Source: JAEMQF01 sp031419715
GTDB taxonomy: Bacteria; Pseudomonadota; Gammaproteobacteria; Burkholderiales; Burkholderiaceae_C
DNA: 20,205 nucleotides
Direction of reading: 5' to 3'
Assembly (NCBI GenBank): GCA_031419715.1
Contig: JANOLJ010000420.1
Span: 1 to 20,205, forward strand
Shown here: positions 1 to 7,757 of the stretch, in pieces
Layout: each line of letters begins with the position of its first letter
How positions within the stretch are numbered: the stretch's first letter is position 1
The notes under the pieces: model-generated
Databases searched by the model: none
What the model was told of the DNA's origin: nothing
What the model saw: only the letters and a program-made list of their open reading frames with translations
Made by a program: the position numbers and the translations under genes

Positions 1-857
1 TCCAGCAGGAAGGGCTTGCGGTCGGCGGCACGCAGCATCACGTCAATCCGACCCCAGCCACGACACTGCAAGCTGCGATACGCCGCCAGCACCAGTGCCT
101 GGACTTGCGCCTCCTCGGCGGCCGCCAGGCCGCTCGGGCACAGGTAGCGCGTCGCGTCGGTGAAGTACTTGTTCTCATAGTCGTAGTTGCCCTCGGGCGC
201 GACGATGCGGATCAGCGGCAGCGCACGCGCCGACGGTCCGGCACCGAGCACGGCGCAGGTGAGCTCTTCGCCGGCGATGAACTCCTCGCACAGCAAGTCG
301 GGGTCATAGCGCGTCGCCAGCGCCACTGCGTCCTGCATCTGCGAATAGCCCTCGACCTTCGTGATGCCGATCGACGAGCCTTCGCGCGGCGGCTTGACGA
401 TCAGCGGCAACCCCAGTTCGTCGGGAATTTTCAGGATGCTTTCACGGCTCTGCGCTTGCGGGCTCAGACACACATAGCGCGGCGTGGGCAGGCCTTCGGC
501 GATCCACACACGTTTGGTCATCACCTTGTCCATCGCGATGGCGCAAGGCATCACGCCCGAACCCGTGTAGGGAATGCGCAGCAGCTCCAGCGCGCCTTGC
601 ACGGTGCCGTCTTCACCGCGCCGGCCGTGCAGGGCGATAAAGCAACGCGCGTAGCCCTCGCGCTTGAGTTCCGACAGCTCGCGTGTCGCCGGGTCGAACG
701 CATGCGCGTCCACGCCCAAGGATTGCAGCGCGGCCAGCACGCCGGCCCCGGAGAGTTTCGAGATCTCGCGCTCCGCCGACGTGCCACCCATCAGCACCGC
801 CACCTTGCCCAGCGCCTTGATGTCCACGCCCTTGCTCTTGCTTTTGACCTTGCTCAT
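1..857 (-). CDS. ddl: D-alanine--D-alanine ligase, partial (C-terminus outside window)
   Basis: This is an ATP-grasp ligase that joins two D-Ala to make the dipeptide MurF adds to the UDP-MurNAc-tripeptide in the cytoplasm. 285 complete codons are visible before the window edge; family members have a little over 300 residues, so only the C-terminal end with the last ATP/Mg-binding residues is missing. Visible motifs are the N-terminal MGGTSAEREISKLSG, then HGRRGEDGTVQGALE (the E. coli enzyme has HGRGGEDG), GSSIGITKVEG and CEEFIAGEELTCAVLG. The ATG at 857 overlaps the murC stop as ATGA, so translation is probably coupled to murC. It is the last gene of the dcw cluster visible here; ftsQ, ftsA and ftsZ would be expected next but cannot be seen. 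Confidence 0.95.
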   Translation of the reverse strand, partial: MSKVKSKSKGVDIKALGKVAVLMGGTSAEREISKLSGAGVLAALQSLGVDAHAFDPATRELSELKREGYARCFIALHGRRGEDGTVQGALELLRIPYTGSGVMPCAIAMDKVMTKRVWIAEGLPTPRYVCLSPQAQSRESILKIPDELGLPLIVKPPREGSSIGITKVEGYSQMQDAVALATRYDPDLLCEEFIAGEELTCAVLGAGPSARALPLIRIVAPEGNYDYENKYFTDATRYLCPSGLAAAEEAQVQALVLAAYRSLQCRGWGRIDVMLRAADRKPFLL

Positions 858-2269
858 ACCCGGCCCTTCAACAGTTCCAGCACCTGTGGCGACACATTGC
901 CCATCGAGCCCGCACCCATCGCGATCACGACATCGCCCGCGCGCGCCTGATCAACGATGGCCCGGGGCATCGCACCGATGTCATCGACAAAAATCGGATC
1001 GACCTTGCCCGAGACCCGCAGCGCGTGCGCCAGCGCGCGCCCGTCTGCCGCCGGGATCGGCGCTTCGCCCGCGGCGTACACCTCGGCGAGCAGCACCGCG
1101 TCGGAATGGCCGAGCACCTTGACGAAGTCCTCGAAGCAATCGCGCGTGCGGGTGTAGCGGTGCGGCTGGAACGCCAGCAGCACGCGCCGGCCGGGGAATG
1201 CGCCGCGCGCTGCCTCCAGCGTCACCGCCATCTCGGCGGGGTGATGGCCGTAGTCGTCGATCAAAGTGAAGTGGCCGCCACCCGCCGCCGCGACCGGCAA
1301 TTCGCCGTAACGCTGGAAGCGCCGACCGACGCCGCGGAACTCCGCCAGGCCCTGCACGAGCGGCGCGTCGGGGAGTTCAAGCTCGGTCGCCACGCCGATC
1401 GTCGCCAGCGCGTTCAGCACGTTGTGCCTGCCCGGCAGATTCAACGTGATGTGCAGGTCGGGCAGCCGCACGCCGTTGCGGCGCTGCGCCGTGAACGTCA
1501 TCGTGCCACCCGCGATGGCGGCGACATCCACCGCGCGGATCATCGCGTCTTCACCGAAACCGTAGGTCACGATGGGGCGCGAGATCATCGGCAGGACTGC
1601 GCGCACACCCGCGTCGTCGCTGCACAGGATGGCCGCGCCGTAAAACGGCAGGCGGTGGATGAATTCGACAAAGGCGTGCCTGAGCCGCGCGACGTCGTGG
1701 CCGTAGGTCTCCATGTGGTCGTTGTCGATGTTGGTGACGACCGCCAGCACCGGGGCAAGGTTGAGGAACGAGCCATCCGATTCGTCGGCCTCGACGACGA
1801 TGTACTCTCCCGAGCCGAGGCGCGAGTTCGCGCCCGCCGCGTTCAGGCGCCCGCCGATCACGAAGGTTGGGTCCAGCCCGGCTTGGCCGAGCACACTCGC
1901 GACCAGGCTCGTCGTCGTCGTCTTGCCGTGCGTCCCGGCGATCGCGATGCCTTGCTTGAGGCGCATCAACTCGGCGAGCATCACGGCGCGCGGCACCACC
2001 GGCACACGCCGCGCGCGCGCCGCGATGACTTCGGCGTTGTCGCCCTTCACCGCCGTGGACACCACAACGGCCTGCGCGCCCGCGATGTGCGCCGCGGCGT
2101 GCCCGATCGACACCTTCACGCCCAAGCCGGCCAGGCGCTGCAGCGTCGCGCTGTCGCTCTGGTCCGAGCCCGACACCACATAGCCGAGGTTGTGCAGAAT
2201 TTCGGCGATGCCGCTCATGCCGGCGCCGCCCACGCCGACGAAGTGGATGTGCTTGACCGCGTGTTTCAT
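854..2269 (-). CDS. murC: UDP-N-acetylmuramate--L-alanine ligase MurC
   Basis: This enzyme adds L-Ala to UDP-MurNAc with ATP hydrolysis, the first amino-acid step of the peptidoglycan precursor pathway. It has 471 residues, close to the 491 of E. coli. The N-terminal nucleotide-binding loop HFVGVGGAGMSGIAE is at residues 9-23, the Mur-ligase P-loop GTHGKTTTT at 112-120, and DDYGHHPAEM lies in the C-terminal domain. The start at 2269 is chosen because MKHAVKHIHFVGVGG matches the usual MurC N-terminus; the open frame upstream to 2431 has no MurC-like sequence. A GAAGG motif lies 8 nt upstream. The first 34 bases of the gene, with one base before them, are present a second time about 83 bp upstream, next to the murG stop. 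The gene ends in an ATGA overlap with ddl. Confidence 0.97.
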   Translation of the reverse strand: MKHAVKHIHFVGVGGAGMSGIAEILHNLGYVVSGSDQSDSATLQRLAGLGVKVSIGHAAAHIAGAQAVVVSTAVKGDNAEVIAARARRVPVVPRAVMLAELMRLKQGIAIAGTHGKTTTTSLVASVLGQAGLDPTFVIGGRLNAAGANSRLGSGEYIVVEADESDGSFLNLAPVLAVVTNIDNDHMETYGHDVARLRHAFVEFIHRLPFYGAAILCSDDAGVRAVLPMISRPIVTYGFGEDAMIRAVDVAAIAGGTMTFTAQRRNGVRLPDLHITLNLPGRHNVLNALATIGVATELELPDAPLVQGLAEFRGVGRRFQRYGELPVAAAGGGHFTLIDDYGHHPAEMAVTLEAARGAFPGRRVLLAFQPHRYTRTRDCFEDFVKVLGHSDAVLLAEVYAAGEAPIPAADGRALAHALRVSGKVDPIFVDDIGAMPRAIVDQARAGDVVIAMGAGSMGNVSPQVLELLKGRV

Positions 2270-2353
2270 GAGGCGTGCCTTCGCCCGGCGCCAACTTTCG
2301 TCGGCGCTCGTGACCCTTCGACGAAGTGGATGTGCTTGACCGCGTGTTTCATG
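2236..2353 (-). repeat. 35-bp direct repeat pair at the murG/murC junction
   Basis: Bases 2236-2270 and 2319-2353 are identical over 35 bp (offset 83 bp, 48 bp between copies). The repeated unit is the murC start codon and about the first 11 codons. The copy nearer murG carries the murG ATGA overlap; the other copy is the functional murC start. Confidence 0.9.
2266..2352 (-). CDS. 28-codon mini-ORF linking murG to murC (duplicated murC start)
   Basis: The ATG at 2352 overlaps the murG stop as ATGA, and the TGA at 2268-2266 overlaps the murC ATG as ATGA. The first 11 codons (MKHAVKHIHFV) are identical to the murC N-terminus, and the remaining 17 residues are basic and not recognisable. Seen in sequence: the ORF and both overlaps. 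Inferred: it arose by partial duplication of the murC start, and reading through it keeps ribosomes coupled from murG to murC. It may have no function as a peptide. Whether it is translated is unknown. Confidence 0.35.
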   Translation of the reverse strand: MKHAVKHIHFVEGSRAPTKVGAGRRHAS

Positions 2354-3425
2354 CAGGCACCAACTGCTCGATCTGATCGGCGACCCGAGCCGCGGCGTGA
2401 GGTCGCGCCAGCGAGCGTGCCTTCTCGGCAATCACTAGCAGTCGTTCGCGTGTCAGCCCACTCAGCAGGTCCGCCAACTTGGAAGCCGTCAGCTCAATCT
2501 GCGGTATATGCCAACCCGCGTCATGCGAAGCGAGCCACTGCGCGTTGTCGCGCTGATGCGAAGTCGTGCTCACGATCAACGGCACCAAAATCGCCGCGAC
2601 GCCAGCCGCGCACAACTCGCTCACCGTCACGGCGCCGGCGCGGCAGATCATCAGGTCGCACTGGCCGAGTTGATGCGCCATGTCGTCGATGAAGGGCACG
2701 ACTTCGGCGCGAATGTCCAGGCGTTGGTAAAGCGCACGCACTTCGTCGTGCTGCGCGGTGCCGGTCTGATGCATGACGATCGGGCGCTCGGCCTGGGCGA
2801 TCGACGCGAGCGCGTTCGGCACGCATTCGTTCAGCGCCTTCGCGCCCAGGCTGCCGCCGACGACCAGCACGCGCAGCACACCGTCGCGCCCGGCGTAGCG
2901 CTGCGTCGGCGCAGGCAACGCTTCGATTTCGGCGCGCACCGGATTGCCCGTGACGCGGGCGTTGCGCGTGCGTTTCGCCGCGGCGCCGTCGAAGCCGAAT
3001 GCCACGGCGTCGGCGAGCGGCAACAGCAGCTTGTTGCTCAACAACAGCGTCGCGTCGGCGTTCACCAGAACGATGGGCCGCCCCAGCAGCGAGGCCATCA
3101 TCGCGCCGGGAACGCACACATAGCCGCCCATGCCGAGCACGGCGTCGGCATGGCGTCGGCGCAGGATTTTCAAGCAGGCCCAGAACGCGGCGAGCAGGCG
3201 CATGCCTCCGGTCAGCGTGTGCACGAGCCCCTTGCCGCGCAAGCCGGTGAACGCAATCGCATCCAGTGCGATGCCGCTGGGCGCCACAAGGCGGTTCTCC
3301 ATGCCGGTGCTTGTGCCGAGCCAACTCACGCTCCAGCCGCGCATCTGCATTTCACGCGCGACCGCCAGGCCGGGGATGACGTGCCCGCCGGTGCCTGCGG
3401 CCATCACCACAAGATGCCTCTTCAT
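2349..3425 (-). CDS. murG: Lipid II synthase MurG (UDP-GlcNAc transferase)
   Basis: This is a peripheral inner-membrane glycosyltransferase (GT-B fold) that moves GlcNAc from UDP-GlcNAc to lipid I, giving lipid II. It has 358 residues, against 355 in E. coli. The N-terminal glycine loop AGTGGHVIPGLAVA is at residues 10-23, VVGGSLGAKALN is mid-protein, and the UDP-GlcNAc-binding segment MICRAGAVTVSELCAAGVAA lies in the C-terminal domain. The ATG at 3425 has a strong GGAGG Shine-Dalgarno at the ideal distance (6 nt), but both lie inside a 10-bp inverted repeat. Upstream is a 146-bp offset duplication of the ftsW end; downstream the stop overlaps a mini-ORF start as ATGA. Confidence 0.97.
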   Translation of the reverse strand: MKRHLVVMAAGTGGHVIPGLAVAREMQMRGWSVSWLGTSTGMENRLVAPSGIALDAIAFTGLRGKGLVHTLTGGMRLLAAFWACLKILRRRHADAVLGMGGYVCVPGAMMASLLGRPIVLVNADATLLLSNKLLLPLADAVAFGFDGAAAKRTRNARVTGNPVRAEIEALPAPTQRYAGRDGVLRVLVVGGSLGAKALNECVPNALASIAQAERPIVMHQTGTAQHDEVRALYQRLDIRAEVVPFIDDMAHQLGQCDLMICRAGAVTVSELCAAGVAAILVPLIVSTTSHQRDNAQWLASHDAGWHIPQIELTASKLADLLSGLTRERLLVIAEKARSLARPHAAARVADQIEQLVPA

Positions 3426-3444
3426 GCGCGGCCTCCGCGCATGA
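3422..3444 (-). promoter_or_regulatory. Hairpin enclosing the murG ribosome binding site and start codon
   Basis: A perfect 10-bp inverted repeat with a 3-nt loop (arms 3422-3431 and 3435-3444). On the transcript, the GGAGG Shine-Dalgarno straddles the loop and the upstream arm, and the murG AUG lies within the 3' arm. Such a stem would hide the start codon unless a ribosome translating from upstream opens it. A second copy (arms 3567-3577 and 3581-3591) sits at the ftsW stop. That it regulates is inference. Confidence 0.5.
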
Positions 3445-3571
3445 GCTGTCTATTTTGGCTACGGCACGCGCGCTGCGCGCGCTTCACGTCGCTGCGCGAC
3501 ATGAGCCTGCGCCGAAACAGCCTGCGGCTGCGCTCGCGCGCAGCCCAGCTTGGTGTCGCCAAGCCTCTCAT
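3422..3571 (-). CDS. 49-codon Arg-rich mini-ORF linking ftsW to murG
   Basis: The ATG at 3571 overlaps the ftsW stop (ATGA), has the same GGAGG Shine-Dalgarno at 6 nt as murG, and the ORF ends in a TGA overlapping the murG ATG (ATGA). The product would have 49 residues, 15 of them Arg. Its last ten residues (NRQLMRGGRA) repeat the C-terminus of FtsW. I recognise no domain in the rest. It lies exactly over the duplicated junction, so it may be only a by-product that preserves coupling, or a small basic peptide. No homology search could be run. Confidence 0.4.
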   Translation of the reverse strand: MRGLATPSWAARERSRRLFRRRLMSRSDVKRAQRACRSQNRQLMRGGRA

Positions 3572-4851
3572 GCGCGGCCTCCGCGCATGAGCTGTCTATT
3601 TTCGACATCTACTCTCAGAACAATCGCCAGCGCGATCAGGTTCATTAACATCGCTGAACCGCCATAGCTCATCAACGGCAACGTCAGCCCCTTCGTCGGC
3701 AAGACACCCAGGTTCACGCCCATGTTGATGAACGACTGGCCGGCGAACCAGATGGCGATGCCTTGGGCGAACAGGCCGGCAAACAGCCGGTCCATCGCGA
3801 TCGCTTGACGCCCGATCGCGAACAGGCGTCGCGACAGCCAAAAGAACGCGCCGATGACGCAGGCCACACCCAACAGGCCGAGTTCTTCGCCGATCACGGC
3901 GAGCAGAAAGTCGGTGTGCGCTTCAGGCAGGTAGTGCAGTTTCTCGACGCTTGAGCCCAGGCCCTGGCCGAACAGCTCGCCGCGGCCAAAAGCGATCAGC
4001 GAATGCGAGAGCTGGTAGGCCTTGCCCAGGGTGTACTTCTCGTCCCAGGGATTGAGGTAGGCGAAGATGCGTTCGCGGCGCCACTCGCTGAACGTGATCA
4101 TGAGCACGAACGCAGCGAGCAACACTGCGGAAATCAACAAGAACATGCGGCCGTTCACGCCTCCGAGGAACAGGATGCCCATCGCGATCGTCGCGATCAC
4201 GAGGAACGCGCCCATGTCGGGTTCGGCGAGCAGCAGTAAGCCGACACCGGCGATCGCCACCGCCATCGGCGAGACGGCACGGAAGAATTTTTCGCGTGCG
4301 TCCATCTTGCGCACCATGTAGCCCGCGGCGTACATCGCGATGCCCAGCTTGGCCAGCTCCGAGGGCTGAAAACTCACCGGCCCGAGCGGCAGCCAACGGC
4401 GCGCGCCATTCACGTCCTTGCCGACGAACAACACGACGATGAGCAACAGCAGCGCCAACACGAACACTCCCGGCGCGTACCTCTCCCATACCCGCATCGG
4501 CACTTGCACCGCGATGAGCGCCGCGAGCACGGCGACGCCGATGAACATCAGATGGCGCCACATGAAGTAAGTGGCCGTATAGCGCGCGAACTTCGGGTTG
4601 TCGGGCAAGGCCACCGAGGCGCTGTAGACCATCACCAGGCCCAGCGCCAGCAAGGCGCCGATCACCCAGACGAGCGCCTGGTCGAAGCCGAGCAAGCGCA
4701 CCGGCGTGCCTTGGCCGAGGTGCACCTGGTCGCGTACCGGCATGACGTCGCGGCGTTTCACGAGATCGCCCGCACGCGCCACGCTGGCGGCAATCCGGGC
4801 GCGCAGGCCATCGAGGCGCAAGCGAAACCACGGCAGTGCGGCGCTGCGCAT
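3568..4851 (-). CDS. ftsW: Septal peptidoglycan polymerase FtsW (SEDS family)
   Basis: This is a polytopic inner-membrane SEDS glycosyltransferase that polymerises lipid II at the septum with FtsI. It has 427 residues with about ten hydrophobic segments after a cytoplasmic N-terminal tail of about 55 residues. SEDS signatures are PLGPVSFQPSELAKL (about 156-170), LLLLAEPDMGAFLVI (about 205-219), the periplasmic-loop motif LPEAHTDFLLAVIGEELG with the presumed catalytic Asp314, and PLMSYGGSAML near the C-terminus. The ATG at 4851 overlaps the murD stop as TGATG; an in-frame ATG at 4869 would overlap murD by 19 bases and is the alternative. Codons for the last residues are duplicated just before murG. 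Confidence 0.95.
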   Translation of the reverse strand: MRSAALPWFRLRLDGLRARIAASVARAGDLVKRRDVMPVRDQVHLGQGTPVRLLGFDQALVWVIGALLALGLVMVYSASVALPDNPKFARYTATYFMWRHLMFIGVAVLAALIAVQVPMRVWERYAPGVFVLALLLLIVVLFVGKDVNGARRWLPLGPVSFQPSELAKLGIAMYAAGYMVRKMDAREKFFRAVSPMAVAIAGVGLLLLAEPDMGAFLVIATIAMGILFLGGVNGRMFLLISAVLLAAFVLMITFSEWRRERIFAYLNPWDEKYTLGKAYQLSHSLIAFGRGELFGQGLGSSVEKLHYLPEAHTDFLLAVIGEELGLLGVACVIGAFFWLSRRLFAIGRQAIAMDRLFAGLFAQGIAIWFAGQSFINMGVNLGVLPTKGLTLPLMSYGGSAMLMNLIALAIVLRVDVENRQLMRGGRA

Positions 4852-6446
4852 CAGCTCAGTGCCCCGCATTCATTGGCCAAGGCTTGAAACGCCTGCGCAA
4901 AGACTTCGGCGCGGTGCCCGTAGTTGCGAAACATGTCCAGGCTCGCGCAGGCCGGGCTGAGCAAGACCGCATCGCCGCGTTGCGCCTGCTCGAAACACCA
5001 GCGCGTGGCAACCTCCAGCGTGGCGTGACGCACGATGTTCAGTGCCAGCCCCGCCAGCGCCTCCTCGATGCCCGGCGCATCGCGCCCGATCGTCGCCACG
5101 GCGCGTACATGGCGCAGCACGGGATCGCGCAGCGGAGAAAAGTCCTGGCCCTTGCCGTCGCCACCGAGTATCACGATCAGCTTGGCGGGCGCCTTGTCCG
5201 CACCGAGGCCGCTCAGCGCGGCGACCGTCGCGCCGACATTCGTGCCCTTGCTGTCGTCGAAAAAGTCGATGCCCTCCAGCGTGCCCAGGTGCTCGACGCG
5301 GTGCGGCTCGCCGCGGTATTCGCGCAAGCCGTGCAGCATCGGCGCGAGTGCGCAGCCAATCGCCGTGGCCAGGGCGAGTGCGGCGAGGGCGTTCGCCGCG
5401 TTGTGCCGGCCGCGCACGCGCAACGCGTCGGCGGGCATCAGGTTTTGCAGCGGCGGCGCGTCGGCCTGCGCGTCGGCCGCGGCGCCGCGCCGGGGTGCGT
5501 CATCATCCTCGCGCGAGCGTGCCAGCCAGGCCATGCCGTGGTCGACGATCAAGCCGAAGTCGCCCGCGCGGTGCGGCGCGTCCAGACCGAACCACACGAC
5601 ACGGGCAGGGTCAGGCGGACGCACCTTCGCGGCGCCGCGGCGCGGTGCCGTTGGCGCCACGGGCTCGGGCGCGAAGTGGGCGACGCGCGCGTCGTCACGG
5701 TTGAGCACGCGTACCGTGCGCGGGCCGAAGATGCGCGCCTTGGCCGCCGCGTAGCGCGCCATGTCGCCGTGCCAGTCGAGATGGTCTTGCGTGATGTTGA
5801 GCAGCGCCGCGGCGTCGGGCTCGAAGCCCGTCACGCTGTCAAGCTGAAAGCTCGAAAGCTCCAGCACCCAGACCTCAGGCATTGCGGCGATGAAGTCCGC
5901 GCCGGCAGCAGCGTCGCGCGGTACTGCGTCCAATGCGTCCTGCAGCGTGTGCAACAAGGTCGGGCCGATGTTGCCCGCCATCGCCACGCGCTTGCCCGCG
6001 CGAGCGATCAACAGTGCCGCCATCGCTGTCGTCGTCGTCTTGCCATTCGTTCCGGTGACGGCGACGATCCGCGGTGCATACCCATGGTCGGCGCGCAAAT
6101 CGCGCAGCGCTTGATTGAACAGGTCGAGTTCGCCTTGCGTGGCCATCCCGGCTGCGATGGCCTGCTGCAACACCGGCGCGATTCGCGCGTCGTGCGGCGC
6201 AAGTCCGGGACTCTTCAAGACGCGCTGCACGCCCATGAGCGACTGCGCCGTCAACGGCCCTTCGATGCGCCGGGCGGTCGGCACGAGCTCGGCCAACGCC
6301 GCGGCTTGCGGCGGCCCCTCTGGAGAAGCCCAACGCGAGTCCCAGACCTGCACACTCGCGCCGAAGCGCGCGCACCAGCGCGCCATCGCCAGGCCCGAGT
6401 CGCCCAGGCCGAGCACCAGCACCGTCGTGTCGCGAAGGTCGTTCAT
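4851..6446 (-). CDS. murD: UDP-N-acetylmuramoyl-L-alanine--D-glutamate ligase MurD
   Basis: This enzyme adds D-Glu to UDP-MurNAc-L-Ala. Visible are the N-terminal LVLGLGDSGLAMARW, the P-loop GTNGKTTTT (132-140), WVLELSSFQLDSV and NITQDHLDWHG. It has 531 residues, well above the 438 of E. coli. Much of the excess comes from Ala/Arg/Pro-rich stretches at about 260-281 and 311-333, both containing PRRGAA; these look like surface insertions between otherwise conserved blocks. The start is taken at MNDLRDTTVLVLG; an in-frame ATG at 6476 would add ten residues read from a repeat. The stop overlaps the ftsW start (TGATG), and the start overlaps the stop of a 38-codon mini-ORF. Confidence 0.96.
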   Translation of the reverse strand: MNDLRDTTVLVLGLGDSGLAMARWCARFGASVQVWDSRWASPEGPPQAAALAELVPTARRIEGPLTAQSLMGVQRVLKSPGLAPHDARIAPVLQQAIAAGMATQGELDLFNQALRDLRADHGYAPRIVAVTGTNGKTTTTAMAALLIARAGKRVAMAGNIGPTLLHTLQDALDAVPRDAAAGADFIAAMPEVWVLELSSFQLDSVTGFEPDAAALLNITQDHLDWHGDMARYAAAKARIFGPRTVRVLNRDDARVAHFAPEPVAPTAPRRGAAKVRPPDPARVVWFGLDAPHRAGDFGLIVDHGMAWLARSREDDDAPRRGAAADAQADAPPLQNLMPADALRVRGRHNAANALAALALATAIGCALAPMLHGLREYRGEPHRVEHLGTLEGIDFFDDSKGTNVGATVAALSGLGADKAPAKLIVILGGDGKGQDFSPLRDPVLRHVRAVATIGRDAPGIEEALAGLALNIVRHATLEVATRWCFEQAQRGDAVLLSPACASLDMFRNYGHRAEVFAQAFQALANECGALS

Positions 6447-6559
6447 CGCAGGGCCCGCACGGCCACCCTGGGCCACGAAGTGGCCCCACTACGTGGTCCA
6501 CTGGCCCTGCGCGCCCCCTCGGGGGGCAGCGAACGAAGTGAGCTTGGCGGCTTCATCAT
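6443..6559 (-). CDS. 38-codon mini-ORF linking mraY to murD
   Basis: The ATG at 6559 overlaps the mraY stop (ATGA) and the TGA at 6445-6443 overlaps the murD ATG (ATGA). The frame is open across the whole spacer, which is otherwise a stem-loop-rich repeat. The predicted peptide begins MMKPPSSLRSLPPEGARR and is Pro/Ser/Arg-rich with no recognisable domain. No Shine-Dalgarno is seen, so translation would depend on ribosomes finishing mraY. It is most likely a coupling device or a chance frame rather than a protein with its own job. Confidence 0.3.
   Translation of the reverse strand: MMKPPSSLRSLPPEGARRASGPRSGATSWPRVAVRALR
6447..6555. repeat. Stem-loop-rich intergenic repeat between mraY and murD
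   Basis: The spacer contains several perfect inverted repeats: seven base pairs around 6470-6486 with a GAA loop, a short one around 6487-6497, and a C-run/G-run palindrome around 6513-6527. The minus-strand segment reading AAGCTCACTTCGTTCGCTGC followed by the C/G palindrome closely resembles an intergenic repeat I recall from many Comamonadaceae genomes. Only one copy lies in this window, so copy number must be checked genome-wide. Confidence 0.55.
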
Positions 6560-7734
6560 CGAAGTTTCAAACTCGCCAGCCCCACCAGGCAGAGCAGCAT
6601 CGTGATGATCCAAAAGCGCACCACGACCTGGGTTTCTTTCCAGCCCGATTTCTCGAAGTGGTGGTGCAACGGCGCCATCTTGAAGATGCGCCGGCCCGTG
6701 CCGTAGCGCTGCTTCGTGAACTTGAACCAGCCGACTTGAAGCATCACCGACAAGGCTTCGACAACGAACACGCCGCCCATGATGCCGAGCACGATTTCCT
6801 GGCGCGTGATCACGGCGATCGTGCCCAGTGCGCCGCCCAGCGCGAGCGCACCCACGTCACCCATGAACAACTGCGCCGGGTGCGTGTTGAACCACAGGAA
6901 CGCCAGGCCGGCGCCGGCCATCGCCGCGCAGAACACGAGCAGTTCGCCCGTCCCCGGGATGTAGGGAAATAGCAGGTACTTGCTCCACACCGCGTTGCCG
7001 GTGACGTAGGCGAATACGCCGAGCGCCGAGCCCACCATCACCACCGGCATGATGGCCAGACCATCCAGTCCGTCAGTCAAGTTGACGGCGTTGCTCGCGC
7101 CGACGATGACAAAGTAGGTCAGCGCGATGAAGCCGAACACGCCCAGCGGGTAGCTGATCGTCTTGAAGAATGGAACGATCAGGTCGGCCTTGGGCGGCAG
7201 GTCATTCGAGAAACCGCTTTGCACCCAGCGCAGGAACAGCTCCAGCACGCGCAGGTTCGAGGTCTCGCTGACGCTGAACGCGAGATACAGCGCGGCGACG
7301 AGACCGATCAGCGACTGCCAGAAGTATTTTTCGCGCGAGCGCATGCCCTCGGGGTTCTTGTTCACGACCTTGCGCCAGTCGTCGACCCAGCCGATCGCCC
7401 CGAAGCCGAGCGTCACGACCATCACGATCCACACGAAGCGGTTGCTCCAGTCGAACCACAGCAAGGTGGAGACGCCGATGCCGATGAGGATCAGCACGCC
7501 GCCCATCGTCGGCGTGCCGCTCTTAGCCAAGTGCTCCTGCACGCCGTACTCGCGGATCGGCTGGCCGATCTTCAGCGCGGTCAGGCGCCGGATCACCCAC
7601 GGCCCAAGGGCCAGGCCGATGAGCAGCGACGTCATCGCCGCCATCACGGCGCGAAACGTGATGTACTGGAACACGCGGAAGAAGCCGAACTCGGGCGACA
7701 GTGTCGTGAGCCACTGCGACAGGCTATACAGCAT
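6556..7734 (-). CDS. mraY: Phospho-MurNAc-pentapeptide transferase MraY
   Basis: This integral inner-membrane enzyme transfers phospho-MurNAc-pentapeptide from UDP to undecaprenyl phosphate, forming lipid I. It has 392 residues with about ten hydrophobic segments. Key family motifs are present: GTPTMGGVLIL (about 73-83), GWVDDWRK with the Asp pair 118-119, SNAVNLTDGLDGLA (about 214-227), AQLFMGDVGAL and PLHHHFEKSGWKE near the C-terminus. The start MLYSLSQWL at 7734 has a GGAG motif 7 nt upstream; the longer frame upstream to 8367 is an antiframe of murF. The 23-bp gap after murF is the only junction in the cluster with neither overlap nor mini-ORF. Confidence 0.97.
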   Translation of the reverse strand: MLYSLSQWLTTLSPEFGFFRVFQYITFRAVMAAMTSLLIGLALGPWVIRRLTALKIGQPIREYGVQEHLAKSGTPTMGGVLILIGIGVSTLLWFDWSNRFVWIVMVVTLGFGAIGWVDDWRKVVNKNPEGMRSREKYFWQSLIGLVAALYLAFSVSETSNLRVLELFLRWVQSGFSNDLPPKADLIVPFFKTISYPLGVFGFIALTYFVIVGASNAVNLTDGLDGLAIMPVVMVGSALGVFAYVTGNAVWSKYLLFPYIPGTGELLVFCAAMAGAGLAFLWFNTHPAQLFMGDVGALALGGALGTIAVITRQEIVLGIMGGVFVVEALSVMLQVGWFKFTKQRYGTGRRIFKMAPLHHHFEKSGWKETQVVVRFWIITMLLCLVGLASLKLR

Positions 7735-7757
7735 GGCGGCTCCAGTGACTCGATAGG

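Larger units (their letters stand above)
3422..3602 (-). repeat. 35-bp direct repeat pair at the ftsW/murG junction
   Basis: Bases 3422-3456 and 3568-3602 are identical over 35 bp (offset 146 bp, 111 bp between copies). Each copy contains the ftsW C-terminal codons, a GGAGG motif and an ATGA stop/start overlap, inside a 10-11-bp hairpin. The intervening 111 bp is strongly GC-rich and has its own short inverted repeats (for example CTTGG-CGACA-CCAAG on the minus strand). Confidence 0.9.

Noticed and set aside
1025..2692. Long plus-strand frames over the dcw genes (also 4836-6605, 8939-10075, 11377-12687, 12727-14175)
   Set aside because: Arg/His/Ala-rich translations with no family motifs, lying antisense to well-recognised genes; typical shadow frames in GC-rich DNA.
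4849..4869. ftsW start at 4869
   Set aside because: Possible, but it would overlap murD by 19 bases; the ATG at 4851 fits the TGATG overlap pattern used elsewhere in the cluster.
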